64,000 nt of DNA from Stichopus chloronotus (GCA_021234535.1 CM037830.1:2640170-2704169); one strand, 5' to 3'; counted from the first letter of the stretch, positions 26,801 through 36,104 are shown. Notes: generated by a model not told the origin, from the letters alone. Made by a program: numbers and translations.

Positions 26801-29800
26801 CAGTTGACACTGTGTATGTCAAGCACATCCAGACAGAAGTGATTTGTCATGTCTGATTTGGATTGCCTGGGAGAGATTCTTTTACTCTAAGATATGATCA
26901 GATAGTAGCTGCATTTTGTGTATATTCAGCAAGGGAAAGACTCAGTGGCACACTGTAGTTGATGCTAATGGATTGTAACTTTATCTGTAATATCAACAAA
27001 TATTTGCTGGCTGCATAATTCTTGGCAACCAATTGCAAACCTGGAAGGGCATTCGACGGAAAACTTCTGTATATAATGTGAAATTTCCAACTTCAAACTT
27101 TTACAGCTAGAACTAGAAAAAGGCTAATATTGTTAAACCTGTCTTACTGCTCTCATTAGTTTCACGTAGTTGTTATGATTCAGTTTTGCCACATCACATG
27201 GTATACATTATACATTACAGAAAAGACCAGTACTTGAACTTGAGATGGGGGTCTCACACTAAATTTCTCAGGGGCACAGTATCTTAGGAGGGCATTTGGA
27301 CATTTACTCTTCTTTTAATGTACATACAATTCCTTTGTAGATGTACTGAATAGTGTTTTTTAATTCCATCTGTATGAATGTTGAAATAGTTTCAAGTGTT
27401 CACATCATTTCATGAATATGTTGCCACATGTTTATCTGTTGACCAGTGCCAGGATTGAGGTGGGACAGAATGTACTCGTTGTAACATTATATTTCATTAT
27501 ATCCTGTTTTTTGATTCCGTGTGTGCAGATTGAACAATACAAAAGAGTTATATTCTACGGTCCAGTTGGTTCTGGAAAAACCCACCTTGCACTCAAGATG
27601 GCTGAGGTTGTTAAGGTGAGATAAAACATGTTTCATTTCTGTTTAAATGCCAACAGTGCTAATAATATTTTTCATATTTCAGGAATTGTCTGAAAAATTG
27701 AGAATTTAACTAGGATTTTTTGTTTTGTTCAATCAATATGTTGTGATTAACACAGCAAATGATGGAAGAGTTGTACCTAATTTGTTCAAAGAGGCTCATT
27801 GAGTTGTTTTGTGAAATTCACTGAAACTCTTCTAAACCGGTCAAGTTTCCTTCACATACTAAATGCAAATGGTCAGACCAAGAGAATCCCAATGTTTCAC
27901 ATACAATGGAACATTAACGAGTGAGAAATTAACAATTTAATTTGGTTTCTGAAAATTCGTGACCATACACTTTTCATATTGGTACTACATTCACATGCAC
28001 ACAACCAGAGCAAGTAACGGTCCAAAAAGCCAAAAGTTTGACAGTTTCATAACTACTGGATGTGAAACTTGACTAATTATGCTAATTGCGAGTATTGTCA
28101 TGTGTTTGTACAGTTCAAAATCACCACAATCTTTATTGATATCAACTTCAATGATCCCCTTTAATTGATTATCTACGATTTAAGTTATTGATATTTTTTA
28201 TCAATGTCTTCCTTTGCAACTTCGGATGTTTCATAACTGTGCATCCTTATTGCAGCAGATCTCTTCAGTAAGAATACATTGAATTGATTGTTTCCTCTGC
28301 TCTGATATATTTAAAGAATGTTGGTAATATTTTGTCAAGGATTTTGACAGGCCATCTGCCATTCATTAAATTTCTCCTTCATAGACTTTTCTCTCACTTG
28401 ATTAATTGCAGGCTAGACTTGAGGCAAGTGGTCGTCATAGCGACATGACTTTCATTCCTTTGAATGCCAGGGTGACTCACCATGAATTTATCAAACTACT
28501 TCATAGCAAAGGTATGAATTACACTAATGGAAATTAGAACATGTAAACATCACATGCTCTACTCCTAGAACTGATATAAAATGCAAAGACTCCTCAATTT
28601 CATGTTGCTGGTAAAGTCTAAATTGTTAGTGATCTTGGCTGGATTATTTTCAGTTGTTGCTTTTTATGACCTCTTTTTTTTTTCCTAAATAAACCAGCTC
28701 ATTGTGGCTTAATTTGGCCTGTTATTGTAATAAAACAGTTTAACTGATTTCTTGACTCTGGATCCATGAGTGCTTTAATCCTATTCTTCTCTCTGCTTTT
28801 CAGGGTTTTTGATACCCACAAGCCACATGACTTTTCACCCTAAGCCCAACTGCCCTGTCCTCGTGCTGGATGGTTTAGAAAAGATCTCCATGGCAGATGT
28901 TTTTGGTGATTTGTTGCAGTCATTGGAGCACCCCACCTCTCCCACACCCATCAAAGTACCTAACAGTGGTTCCTCTAACACATTCATCCTGAATAGAGAT
29001 TCCGTCATCATCGGTTCCATGGACAGAGCCAGGTAACTTTCATCATCCCTATTGTTTTAGTTTCCAATTGTCTGACTGGCAGACACAATATTTGTTCTGT
29101 GTTCGTCTTCATCCTCATACACACAATATACAGAGATTAATCTCTCTCTGGAATTGAAGCTTAAAAGTGGTATCCTCACTTCCGCAAATGTCAAAACAGT
29201 TTTTCTTTTTTTATTGCTTCGTGAAGGTTATTTTCATCAAAAGAAGTAGGTCACTAAAATCTCTCTTCCAGGATTGCTTCTAGAATTGACTTGAATGCCA
29301 AATGAGATTACACCTTTGAGTCAAACATTTTGCATCTGTAGACACTGTATCCTCGTTACAGTATTCATTCTTAGACCTGTATCTCAATGAAACTTGGACC
29401 AGGCAAGCCATCAGGGTGCAACAATGGGGAGGCAGGGACATATTACCATATGTCAATGATAGGACATACACTATCCAAATGGAGTACCACTATTGGCAGC
29501 ACAGAGCACACTGAAAAAGTTTTGGCCGAAAATGCCTCCCATGTCTAAGGAAATGGCATTTTCAAGCCCTTTTGAATTGCTCTTGAGCATTCTTCGTGTT
29601 TGATTATTCTGCTTATTTGCACCTCACCCCACCCTCTACTAGTAAATGTTTCTTAAATATGTTATTTTGAGTGAATTTATTTGTTGGGTCAAAATACAAT
29701 TCGAGGGCATGCATCCCATGACCTCCCACCCCCGTGATGGTGCTACTATTGGACACCATTCTCAAGGGTAAGAAGTTTCAGAAAGTTTTGCAAATTATCA

Positions 29801-32800
29801 TCGAACTATTATCAGAGTTTTGAACAGCTTTGTACTTCCACAATCTTCAAGAATGCGTAGAATATTTATGATTTAAGATTCTAATAATCATTCTCAACAG
29901 ACCCAGCATTGATTTGTCTCTCCAACAACATCTGCGATGGATTAGACTTCACTGGGAGCAAGAACCAGTCATCAGCCTCCTCACCAGGAACCTCCTCCGT
30001 AAACTTGCTGACAGGCAAAAGAACAGCGTGGTACATGACGGTTCCATAGAACCAATTACATGGGTCTGCCAGGTCTGGCACAGCTTCAACGAGTCCCTGG
30101 TACGACTGGGGTTGTCTGAACTCGTCATGGGACCCAAGAAGTTCTTTGCATGTCCTTTGGGTAGCGACATGGTCGAGGCAATCAGACGGTAATGTCAGCA
30201 GAGGATTAGTGCAATTGTTTTTATAAAAGAATTGTCTAGCAAATTATTGAAAAGGATTTATATTATGTCTAAAGGAGATTTTGTCAATTTTTTTTCGTGT
30301 ATGAGCGGAGATGAAGCATTGGTGTCTGTAACAAGTTTGACAGATGTCCGTGCCCCCAATGTACAAGTAGAACAAATATGTATGACATTTTTGTAAAGTA
30401 ATTTTTCTTTATGTTTCTCTTTAGCTGGATGTGTCTATTGTGGAACCATTCTTTGGCACCAATGGTGGAGGAGGCAGTCCACAGAGGTGGCATGAAAAAC
30501 GTTTCTGACGTACCTTTAAAAGAAAACAATAAAGTGGCTAATACTGCCCTCTATGTACTTTTGCAGAAAGCAGTCTTTCCTGGATGTCCAGTCCCAGAGC
30601 ATGGTAAGTAAATATAGACAGGAGTTAGAAGTAACATGTGCCCAATATTTTTTGAGGGTTGGAAGCACTTTTTTTGAGGCAAGCACAAGTTCTTTCAAGA
30701 ACTCTAGTCTCATGTGGCACAGATACTTGTTTTATGATAGTTTCTGGAATATTTTCTCGGTCCCCCTTGATGCTTTTACTGTGTGGAAAGTATAGTATTT
30801 TTATTTTGCTTGTGGTCCACCATTTTGTTCCATTTACCCTTTTATGTCTTCCCTACCATTCTCCTCACAGAGAGAGAGGATTACTTTTCCAGTTTCCGAG
30901 GGGTGAATGCGACTCTCTCTCAGCTGAATAATGTCGTCGCCAGCAACGGCAACAATCCCAGAAGACCAAGAAGAAGCAAGAGCATGGACCGTAACAGGAC
31001 CAGTAATAAAGCTGCTGCCATCGCAAAAAGACAATTGATGCAGGAATATGCTGGCACGGGTAGGATATAATATTTTACCACTAGATAGGGAAGGGGGATT
31101 GACTATCAGGGGAAATTTGGAGTGTGTGGAAGGAAATGGAGGGTTGTTTAGAGTGTGTAATGGGTCAATTGAGGCAGAGGGGTAAATAAAATGGAGCAGT
31201 GGATGGTGTGAAGGAAGTTTGGAGAGGTGATTTGTTCTGGATAAATTGAATTAAAAAAATAAAAGGATGGTCAGTGGAAGAAGAGCAACTATGTGAGGGC
31301 TTTGGAGATTCAACTCTTTCAAGGTTGCACTAAGACAAGAGGTCCGAGTGGCCAAAGAGTAAATTAAGTAAAGGTAAAAGTATCAAACATGAAAATTTTC
31401 ACCAAAATAACAGCAGAAACAAATACTATACTTTGAGAGTAACTTGATAAGTCTTTTGCAAGTAGTTTTTGTTGAGATAGAAATTTCTAAAAGACAGTAT
31501 CTTGCAAAGACAATTTGGGTATGAACACGGATTGTGTAGCTATTAACCATGTAGTAGTGCTTTACAAAAGTCTGAACATTTACGACCAGTTAATTGATTA
31601 AAGTCAATAATCAGGATTGTGATAGCTAGTCATCAGTATGGTGAAGTATTGAAAATGTGTTCCTTTTCATCTTTCCTTTCTTGGTAAAACTGCCAAAGTT
31701 CAGGGCAGAAAATGTTTGCAAGGATATAAAGTATCAAATCTGAAGGCACAGGATGGAATTGCATTGACATATCACTGTATGTTTACCTCGACCAGACTTT
31801 ATCCTTAGCTATATACTCTTAGTTATGCAAACCATTCCCTTGCAGGTCTTCTAATAATGAAAGCATCTCTGATAAGTGAACATAGAACAACATTTGATTA
31901 TTAATACTAAGGTAAGCTCCTTACAGCCAGTCAACTGTATGTATGAATGGTGATGATTGTTGGCACTTGATTATTAATACTAAGGTAAGCTCCATACAGC
32001 CAGTCAACTGTATGTATGAATGGTGATGATTGTTGGCATTTGTCACACAGAAAGTTGACAAGACCAAACTTGTTTTAACATGGATCCAGAATTGTTAATT
32101 ATCTGCAGCTCTGTTGGATATTTCAATGTTTTCTTTTTGGTTTCGATGATAATCGTAACCTTTGTAATCATGCATATGTGTATGTATGTGTGTATGTATG
32201 TGTGTGAGGGTGTGTGTATGTGTGTGTATGTATGTCCGTGACGCCCTACCTTGTAAACATGATAACTCAAGAAGGGAAGTTTGGACAGATTTCATATTTG
32301 GTATGTAGGTGTACCATATTGAGAAGAAGAACCCTATTGTTTTTGGTGGAGGTCAAAGGTCATTTGGGGTCAACAGGGGTCAAAATGTGAAAACCTTGTA
32401 AACACGATATCTCAAGAAAGGAAGCTTGGACAGATCTCATATTTAGTGTGTAGGTGTGCCATATTGAGAAGAAGAATCCTATTGTTTTTGGTGAAGGTCA
32501 AAGGTCATTTGGGGTCAACAGAGGTCAAATTGTGAAAACCTTGAAAACATGATATCTCAAGAAAGGAAGCTTGTAGTGATTTCATATTTGGTATGTAGGT
32601 GTACTATATTGAGAAGAAGAATCCCATTGTCTTACTTATGTAGGGGTCAAAGTCTTTGGGTCATCATGCGTCAAGTTTTAAAAATCTTTCTAAAACGATA
32701 ATCTCCAAAGAAAACTTGTAGAGTTCCTCAAGTTTTGTATGTAGACCTTGTAAGACCTCATGTTGATAGACCATCATCGTTTTTTGTAAGGATCAAAGCT

Positions 32801-34202
32801 ATTTGGGGTCAACATGTGGGATCCAATTGATGTAAACATGTGACAAATGGACATACTAACTTGTGTTACAAAATCATAAAAAATGAGTTTTCTTGCAAAG
32901 AGTATCGAATCACTAAGCATTTTGGCATTTCTGGTTTTTTTTTCTCTATTGCAAATGAGCCACTCCTAGAGTTAATGTTACTGACATGAAGTAAAAAAAT
33001 AAATAATAAGAGCGTAAAATAAAACCAAAACATGACATTATATCATCCACAATTTGTAAGAAGTATTCACCCAGAATGATGATGCCTAACCCAAATATTT
33101 GATATCCTTTTATGACATGCCCCTGCCCAAAATAAATTTATGTGTCTGTTAATCGTTATAATTGATTGTCTTACAGAATCCAACAGAAACAGTCGATCTT
33201 TCATTCCAAGGAGAATCGGTACAGCGTTTGCCAGAACCAGTCTGTCACCTCCACCAGTTGCCGAGAAACCAAAGACAAGGTAATAAGGATGGCCTTGATG
33301 ATCTGTTCATGCTGTTAATTTCTCTTTACCTCTTAAACTTTTGTGAATACCTTAGTATCCTCATAAATCCAGTTGCTTTGGAAAGTTGAAGTGCCATTTT
33401 GTAACTTTGTCCAAAGTTGGTGTTTGGTCTCTACTGTACAATATGTTAACAACTAATAGTTGACAGACAAATGAAAATAGTGATAAAGATTGGTATATTG
33501 TGAGAAACAATTTTTTGTAAGGTGTTCCTTCAAGTGAGTCATGACCATACATCCTACAAGATGAACAGAAACTGACCTGATAGAAGACTACAGAAGACAA
33601 TGTTTTAGTTTTTCTCAAGAAGTGGGGACCCACAATTAATGAAAACCCAACTGTTTCCTTTTGATGCACTAGCAATATTTTCTACTGCTCAATCAGTTTT
33701 TAACGTGCTTCTGCAGTATCCATGCTGATGGTTTTGTACATGTATACTATGATATCATCTGCAATTCCTCTCTATTGTTTTAACTCTGATGATAGTTTCC
33801 TTTCCCAAAAAAGTTCATGATGGTAAAATCATTTTCAGGCTTTTGTGTTTATTCTGGAGATGCAGCCATACTAATCCTTTTGCTTGTTTTTCATAATTCA
33901 GCTCTTCTTCAGGTTCCAAATCTATCCCAACATCCCCAGCAGAGGAACGAGACTTCATGGAATCGTTACTTCAGTTGAATGGATCACAATCACAGTCGAG
34001 TATAGAAGAACTAATTCAGTTACAAGAAAAACTCTTTGGACAAAACAATAATAGGACTGCACAGTTCACATCTCGTATAGCCAACCATTCTGGCACAGAG
34101 AATCAGAAAAATTGTCCCAACACAGTCGAGAAGGACCAGAACATCTCCAGACCGAATGCCACACGGGACCCCAACGAAAACCAACCGGAAACTGTCAGCT
34201 GA
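11653..34202 (+). CDS. CTTNBP2: CTTNBP2-like protein: ankyrin repeats plus NAV-type P-loop NTPase module (3' part of gene, 16 exons)
   Basis: Sixteen exons were joined by GT/AG and phase: 11653-11835, 16389-16488, 17057-17207, 17891-18100, 19582-19699, 21273-21463, 24757-24868, 25393-25563, 27529-27615, 28412-28511, 28804-29032, 29901-30188, 30425-30603, 30871-31059, 33177-33279, 33902-34202. About 903 codons are visible. Domain order is ankyrin repeats, linker, P-loop NTPase like that of neuron navigators, then a basic Ser-rich tail. This matches the C-terminal half of cortactin-binding protein 2, a cytoskeleton/striatin-associated scaffold of neurons in vertebrates. Family landmarks include YESMIP before IEQYKRVIFYGP, QQHLRW, and LWNHSLAPMVEEAV. 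All junctions keep phase except exon 8 to exon 9. The N-terminal coiled coil is not in the window. Orthology rests on remembered human sequence; an unnamed ankyrin/NAV-like fusion is the only alternative I would consider. Confidence 0.85.
16135..16190. repeat. (CAGT)14 tetranucleotide microsatellite
   Basis: Fourteen perfect copies of CAGT lie about 200 bp before exon 2 of the CTTNBP2-like gene. Perfect arrays of this length are normally polymorphic. A related loose CAGT-rich stretch lies near 22,288-22,330. Confidence 0.97.
16389..16488 (+). CDS. CTTNBP2: Exon 2: ankyrin repeat
   Basis: The acceptor is TTTTGTTACAG and the donor CTAA/GTATGT. It begins by completing a Glu codon and encodes ECLELLLNLGGN, the second ankyrin helix, then HGFTPLHAAAYEGHAK, a textbook TPLHAAA repeat start. 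It leaves two bases for the next exon, which takes one, so phase is kept. Confidence 0.9.
17057..17207 (+). CDS. CTTNBP2: Exon 3: ankyrin repeat
   Basis: The acceptor is CTCACTGGCAG and the donor AAAG/GTAAGT. It encodes CCKLLIDHGSKVNNADDQDW, then LPIHWAVVKGHTDCVRIL and DKGANLSGTTK. This is a degenerate but clear ankyrin unit in which the TPLH motif is LPIH. It ends in phase 0. Confidence 0.9.
17891..18100 (+). CDS. CTTNBP2: Exon 4: ankyrin repeats with acidic/Asn-rich insert
   Basis: The acceptor is GGCTTTTTACAG and the donor CTT/GTAAGT. It has 70 codons in phase 0. It encodes TGWTVFHIAARFGQIECLKS, then a polar insert containing NNHYQDNNYKQLDDKKN, then DQDSWTVAHLLASSGNL. Human CTTNBP2 has a comparable long polar insert between the same two repeats, which supports orthology beyond generic ankyrin similarity. 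Confidence 0.9.
19582..19699 (+). CDS. CTTNBP2: Exon 5: last ankyrin repeat and capping segment
   Basis: The acceptor is TTTTCTCGCAG and the donor TTAG/GTCAGT. The exon is in phase with exon 4. It encodes NGLKLLNDAKLLDLGVKDQW, then NQTPVDIATDACKDYLNSL. The VDIATDACKDYL stretch matches the family's terminal ankyrin cap. Confidence 0.9.
21273..21463 (+). CDS. CTTNBP2: Exon 6: linker between ankyrin and NTPase parts
   Basis: The acceptor is GCTTACTAACAG and the donor CAG/GTAAGC. It encodes a beta-rich segment beginning VGTTVRVILDI, a Pro-rich SPPPKFDTPPYG, then FTIGSVTVGPSMDWGGFHSR and LTSVLSSHNQ. The tryptophan-centred SMDWGGFHSRL corresponds to the family's short region between the ankyrin block and the NTPase. 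A run of seven Gs around 21,414-21,420 could attract sequencing errors but the frame is open across it. Confidence 0.85.
22906..22929. repeat. (TGC)8 trinucleotide repeat
   Basis: Eight perfect TGC (CTG/CAG) units lie in the intron between exons 6 and 7. One frame would give poly-Cys, but no splice sites or homology support coding. Confidence 0.95.
24035..24080. repeat. Solo fragment of the AGGTCA-rich repeat family
   Basis: The fragment GGCCATTTGATGTCAACAGA, followed by GGTCA and CCTTGTAAACACAATAT, matches the order GGTCATTTGGGGTCAACAGA ... CCTTGTAAACACGATATC seen in the tandem array at 32.2-32.8 kb. It is a single diverged copy in an intron. Confidence 0.6.
24757..24868 (+). CDS. CTTNBP2: Exon 7: linker
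   Basis: The acceptor is TTTGAATTTCAG and the donor TGTG/GTAAGT. It starts in phase 0. It encodes FLNSIVRLENKSENGDEKYG and GLGISSKSVRVIRCG. The LGISSKSVRVI segment aligns with the human LGLSARSIRSI-like region as I recall it. Confidence 0.85.
25393..25563 (+). CDS. CTTNBP2: Exon 8: pre-NTPase segment ending near YESMIP
   Basis: The acceptor is TCTTTGACAG and the predicted donor TCTG/GTAAGA. It encodes SMEWSIGHNPMCTPFDLF, a segment with VLVKLKGASCGSLDHL, and YESMIPVGYAAKLPPSG. YESMIP is a family landmark just before the P-loop exon. With this donor, one base is left over while exon 9 starts in phase 0. Either a small exon lies between 25,564 and 27,528, or the true donor is CCA/GTAGGA at 25,532/25,533, which would restore phase. 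Confidence 0.75.
25905..26300. repeat. Diverged AGGTCA-rich interspersed repeat
   Basis: Blocks such as GGTCATTCAGGTCATATGGG, GGTCAAAATGTAGACAACC, AGGTCATAGGTCATATGGGG and AAAGCTTGTGAACAC recur, with a TTGCAAACTTGGATGG-type block between. The phrase order is the same as in the 32.2-32.8 kb array but more diverged, so these are members of one repeat family in two introns. Confidence 0.6.
27529..27615 (+). CDS. CTTNBP2: Exon 9: Walker A (P-loop) exon
   Basis: The acceptor is TTCCGTGTGTGCAG and the donor TAAG/GTGAGA. It has 29 codons in phase 0. It encodes IEQYKRVIFYGPVGSGKTHL and then ALKMAEVVK. GPVGSGKT (27,559-27,582) is a complete GxxGxGKT Walker A. NAV proteins carry a similar SGPSGTGKT in the same context, so this is the start of a NAV-like AAA fold that should bind ATP or GTP. 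Confidence 0.92.
28412..28511 (+). CDS. CTTNBP2: Exon 10: NTPase core
   Basis: The acceptor is GATTAATTGCAG and the donor AAAG/GTATGA. It is in phase 0 with exon 9. It encodes ARLEASGRHSDMTFIPLNAR and VTHHEFIKLLHSK. This is the segment between Walker A and Walker B, with an exposed polar loop and a following helix. Confidence 0.9.
28804..29032 (+). CDS. CTTNBP2: Exon 11: Walker B-like and sensor-like segment
   Basis: The acceptor is CTGCTTTTCAG and the donor CCAG/GTAACT. It encodes GFLIPTSHMTFHPKPNC, then PVLVLDGLEK, then SMADVFGDLLQSLEH, and SVIIGSMDRAR near the end. VLVLDGLE (28,857-28,880) is four hydrophobic residues, Asp, two residues and Glu, a plausible Walker B. IIGSMD resembles the NAV IIGTMN strand that carries sensor 1. 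Confidence 0.92.
29901..30188 (+). CDS. CTTNBP2: Exon 12: NTPase helical part
   Basis: The acceptor is CATTCTCAACAG and the donor GACG/GTAATG. It encodes PSIDLSLQQHLRWIRLHWEQ, then EPVISLLTRNLLRKLADRQK, and later ITWVCQVWHSFNESLVRLG and LVMGPKKFFACPL. The order QHLRW, RNLLRKL, VWH, GP-KFFACPL is shared with both CTTNBP2 and NAV C-termini. Confidence 0.92.
30425..30603 (+). CDS. CTTNBP2: Exon 13: end of NTPase module
   Basis: The acceptor is GTTTCTCTTTAG and the donor CATG/GTAAGT. It encodes WMCLLWNHSLAPMVEEAV, HRGGMKN, then ALYVLLQKAVFPGCPVPEH. LWNHSLAPMVEEAV matches the NAV LWNYSLVPYMLEAV signature. LLQKAVFPGCPVP matches the human LLNKAVLHGCPLP as I recall it, which favours CTTNBP2 over NAV. 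Confidence 0.92.
30871..31059 (+). CDS. CTTNBP2: Exon 14: start of basic tail
   Basis: The acceptor is TCTCCTCACAG and the donor ACGG/GTAGGA. It encodes EREDYFSSFRGVNATLSQLN, then a highly basic low-complexity stretch including PRRPRRSKSMDRNRTSNKAA and KRQLMQEYAGT. It is probably disordered. The base composition is distinctly more GC-rich than the flanking introns. Confidence 0.88.
31893..32038. repeat. 72-bp tandem duplication
   Basis: TTGATTATTAATACTAAGGT begins near 31,895 and again near 31,967, and the next 50 bases repeat with only one or two differences. It is a recent tandem duplication in the intron between exons 14 and 15. Each unit carries a donor-like AAG/GTAAGC and a TTACAG or ATACAG. 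Confidence 0.92.
32160..32240. repeat. TATG/TGTG microsatellite
   Basis: A stretch of alternating TATGTATG and TGTGTG units directly precedes the 145-bp AGGTCA-rich array. It is simple sequence with no coding role. It reads as Tyr/His/Thr-rich peptides in minus-strand frames, which is an artefact of the repeat. Confidence 0.9.
32240..32830. repeat. 145-bp tandem repeat rich in AGGTCA half-sites, about 4 copies
   Basis: CCTTGTAAACA(T/C)GATA and its relatives recur near 32,249, 32,394, 32,539 and 32,683, a 144-145-bp period. Each unit then has GGAAG(T/C)TTGGACAGAT, ATTGAGAAGAAGAA and a GGTCA-rich block. The first two blocks contain AGGTCAAAGGTCA exactly (32,350-32,362 and 32,495-32,507), which is the direct-repeat-1 site bound by RXR/HNF4-type nuclear receptors. 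Later copies are diverged. Confidence 0.9.
33177..33279 (+). CDS. CTTNBP2: Exon 15: basic, Ser/Pro-rich tail
   Basis: The acceptor is ATTGATTGTCTTACAG and the donor CAAG/GTAATA. In the phase set by exon 14 it reads ESNRNSRSFIPRRIGTAFAR, then TSLSPPPVAEKPKT. This frame differs from the longest open frame over the same bases; only this one continues exons 14 and 16. SLSPPPVAEKP looks like a short proline-directed site. Confidence 0.8.
33902..34202 (+). CDS. CTTNBP2: Exon 16: C-terminal exon with stop
   Basis: The acceptor is CATAATTCAG, and a second AG at 33,911-33,912 is less favourable. It encodes SSSSGSKSIPTSPAEERDFM, then an amphipathic helix including ESLLQLN, SSIEELIQLQEKLFG, and a polar tail ending QPETVS before TGA at 34,200-34,202. 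The acidic helix after a Ser-rich stretch fits the human C-terminus as I recall it. Confidence 0.88.
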
Positions 34203-34528
34203 TGATGCAATATGGAGTGTCTGGGAAGAGACTGTGTGAGTAGGTAGAAACGGAAGCAAGGAATGAGTGGACGCGTCGACACGAGATGGATAACGGATTT
34301 GGAGACAGGAAGGAAAAGTAAGCTACGCCAAGAGCAGCAGCGGATGAAGAATGGCATCAGTTAGTTTGAGAAATGAGTGCAACCTATCAGTGAATATTTA
34401 AACATCAGTACAGTAGAAGGTTATAGTTTGTTGCTAATCTGGACCAAAACTGTGAACAGATTACTGGTTGTAAAAGGCTTCTAAATGGAATAAGCAGTAT
34501 ATTAAAGAGAAGATAATATGGCAATAGC

Positions 34529-34534
34529 AATAAA
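34529..34534 (+). terminator. Candidate polyadenylation signal AATAAA
   Basis: This is the first AATAAA downstream of the CTTNBP2-like stop codon, about 330 bp after it. More distal signals exist, and a long 3' UTR cannot be excluded. Confidence 0.35.
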
Positions 34535-36104
34535 AAGAGGTGAAATATAAGTAAGGATTCGTAAGTTCAGAAGTACCAAATGGTTTGATTTGAAGAATCA
34601 ACAGAAAACATGTACCATTACATTCTTTCACGCGGATTAAAGCTTGAGATCACATGACGACTCATGGCTGTCTTTGAGTAGCTGCACCACAAAATGTTTA
34701 ACAGCCAGTGTAAAGTTGAAGATCATAGCACTCACAAATGAACACAGATATTACAAATTGTATTCAAAGATAGTTTAAATTTTTGGGCTAGTTTAGTGCA
34801 ATATCTTCAATAAGTATCATTCAGCTAGTGTATTTCCCCAAGCAGCCCTTTTTCTTTTTTCCCACGATTCTATGTTGTATGATGTACATTAACCGCCCAT
34901 TGGACGCAATTTTCACTGTTACATTGCAATTCTATTCAGTGTACAGTCCTAATTTTTGGCATTTTTTTTTTAAAAACCTTAAGTATATTCCAACTTATGT
35001 TCATATTTACGACAGAGGAAGTGTTAGTGACTTCACCTACTTATTTCTGTTTAAAATATTCACATGACATTTGCAATAGACCCTTACTGTATTCACAACA
35101 GTTTCACATTTTCAAACTTAAAACTATCATACAAAGTATGCAGCTGTAAATATTGAAAGTAGTGAGAACCTATCGGCATCACATTTTTATTATACAAGAG
35201 AGACACTATAGAATGTAGATGACCGTAAGATTGGTAAACTTTTGTATGCAACTTTTTTTCTCTAGGCTTATGAAAGTTCATTTAATAGTATATCAGCCTG
35301 TACTCAAGGAGGGATTTTAGTCCAACCACTAATGCAATGAGACCGGACACACAAGGAAGGAATTTGATGCAAACATCATTAAAATGGAAAGTTTAGTAAC
35401 TTGTCTTGCACTGGCTTAATAGCTTTGACTTTCTAATGGTTAAGATAGAACGCAGCACTTTATAGGAGTTTTCCCAGACGTTGTGAAGTAGACATGTCGA
35501 GATGAAAGGTAAGGTACTAATGAAGCAGCAGTCGATATCACTTCCATAATTATCACATATGGTTGTATAATCATTGATTCGTGTATTTGTTTCTTCTGGC
35601 ATAGCATAGCCCCAACTTTTCAAGGAAATGTTTAACTGGTGAACACTGAGTTTTTCTGGTAATCCCCTTCTTGCTTTCTCTCTGTTGTACGTTGATCGTA
35701 TCTGAACCATATCTACAACTTATCTGCTACTGTGATGTACATTCATTACCTCAGGGGAAATCCCTTGTACTTAGCTACTGAAGCCTTTTAAGTGCCATCT
35801 TGCCTTTTTCAATTTCATGTTGATGAAGTGCCATGTTCTTCATGTATGACATTGTCTCTATTGTGTAGAGAGAAACTGATCATATATTTACTGTTACAAT
35901 TCAGTGACTCTAGTCACATTTGTGACTGTTCTGCACCTGTTCAGCTGTACAAAGTTATCACATAAGTAATGTTTTACAGTCCACTTTCCATTCCAAAAGT
36001 CTTGAATTTGTTTGGAAATAAGATTGTCTATGAATAGAACATAGTCAATGACCAACTGTTGTGGATGTTTGTGCCTTTTAATAGCAGGAAGACTGTGAAA
36101 TAAT

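Larger units (their letters stand above)
11836..33901 (+). other. Introns of the CTTNBP2-like gene
   Basis: Fifteen introns of about 0.2-4.6 kb separate the exons. They hold repeats listed separately: a CAGT microsatellite, a CTG tract, AGGTCA-rich repeats and a 72-bp duplication. Other open frames inside them, such as those near 13.8, 22.0, 24.4 and 26.3 kb, are short, lack splice support and resemble nothing I know. Poly-T tracts before acceptors and near 13.93, 18.91 and 28.67 kb are ordinary. Confidence 0.7.

Noticed and set aside
33162..33389. Frame MIVLQNPTETVDLSF across exon 15
   Set aside because: It conflicts with the phase set by exon 14; the correct frame is ESNRNSRSF, which continues into exon 16.
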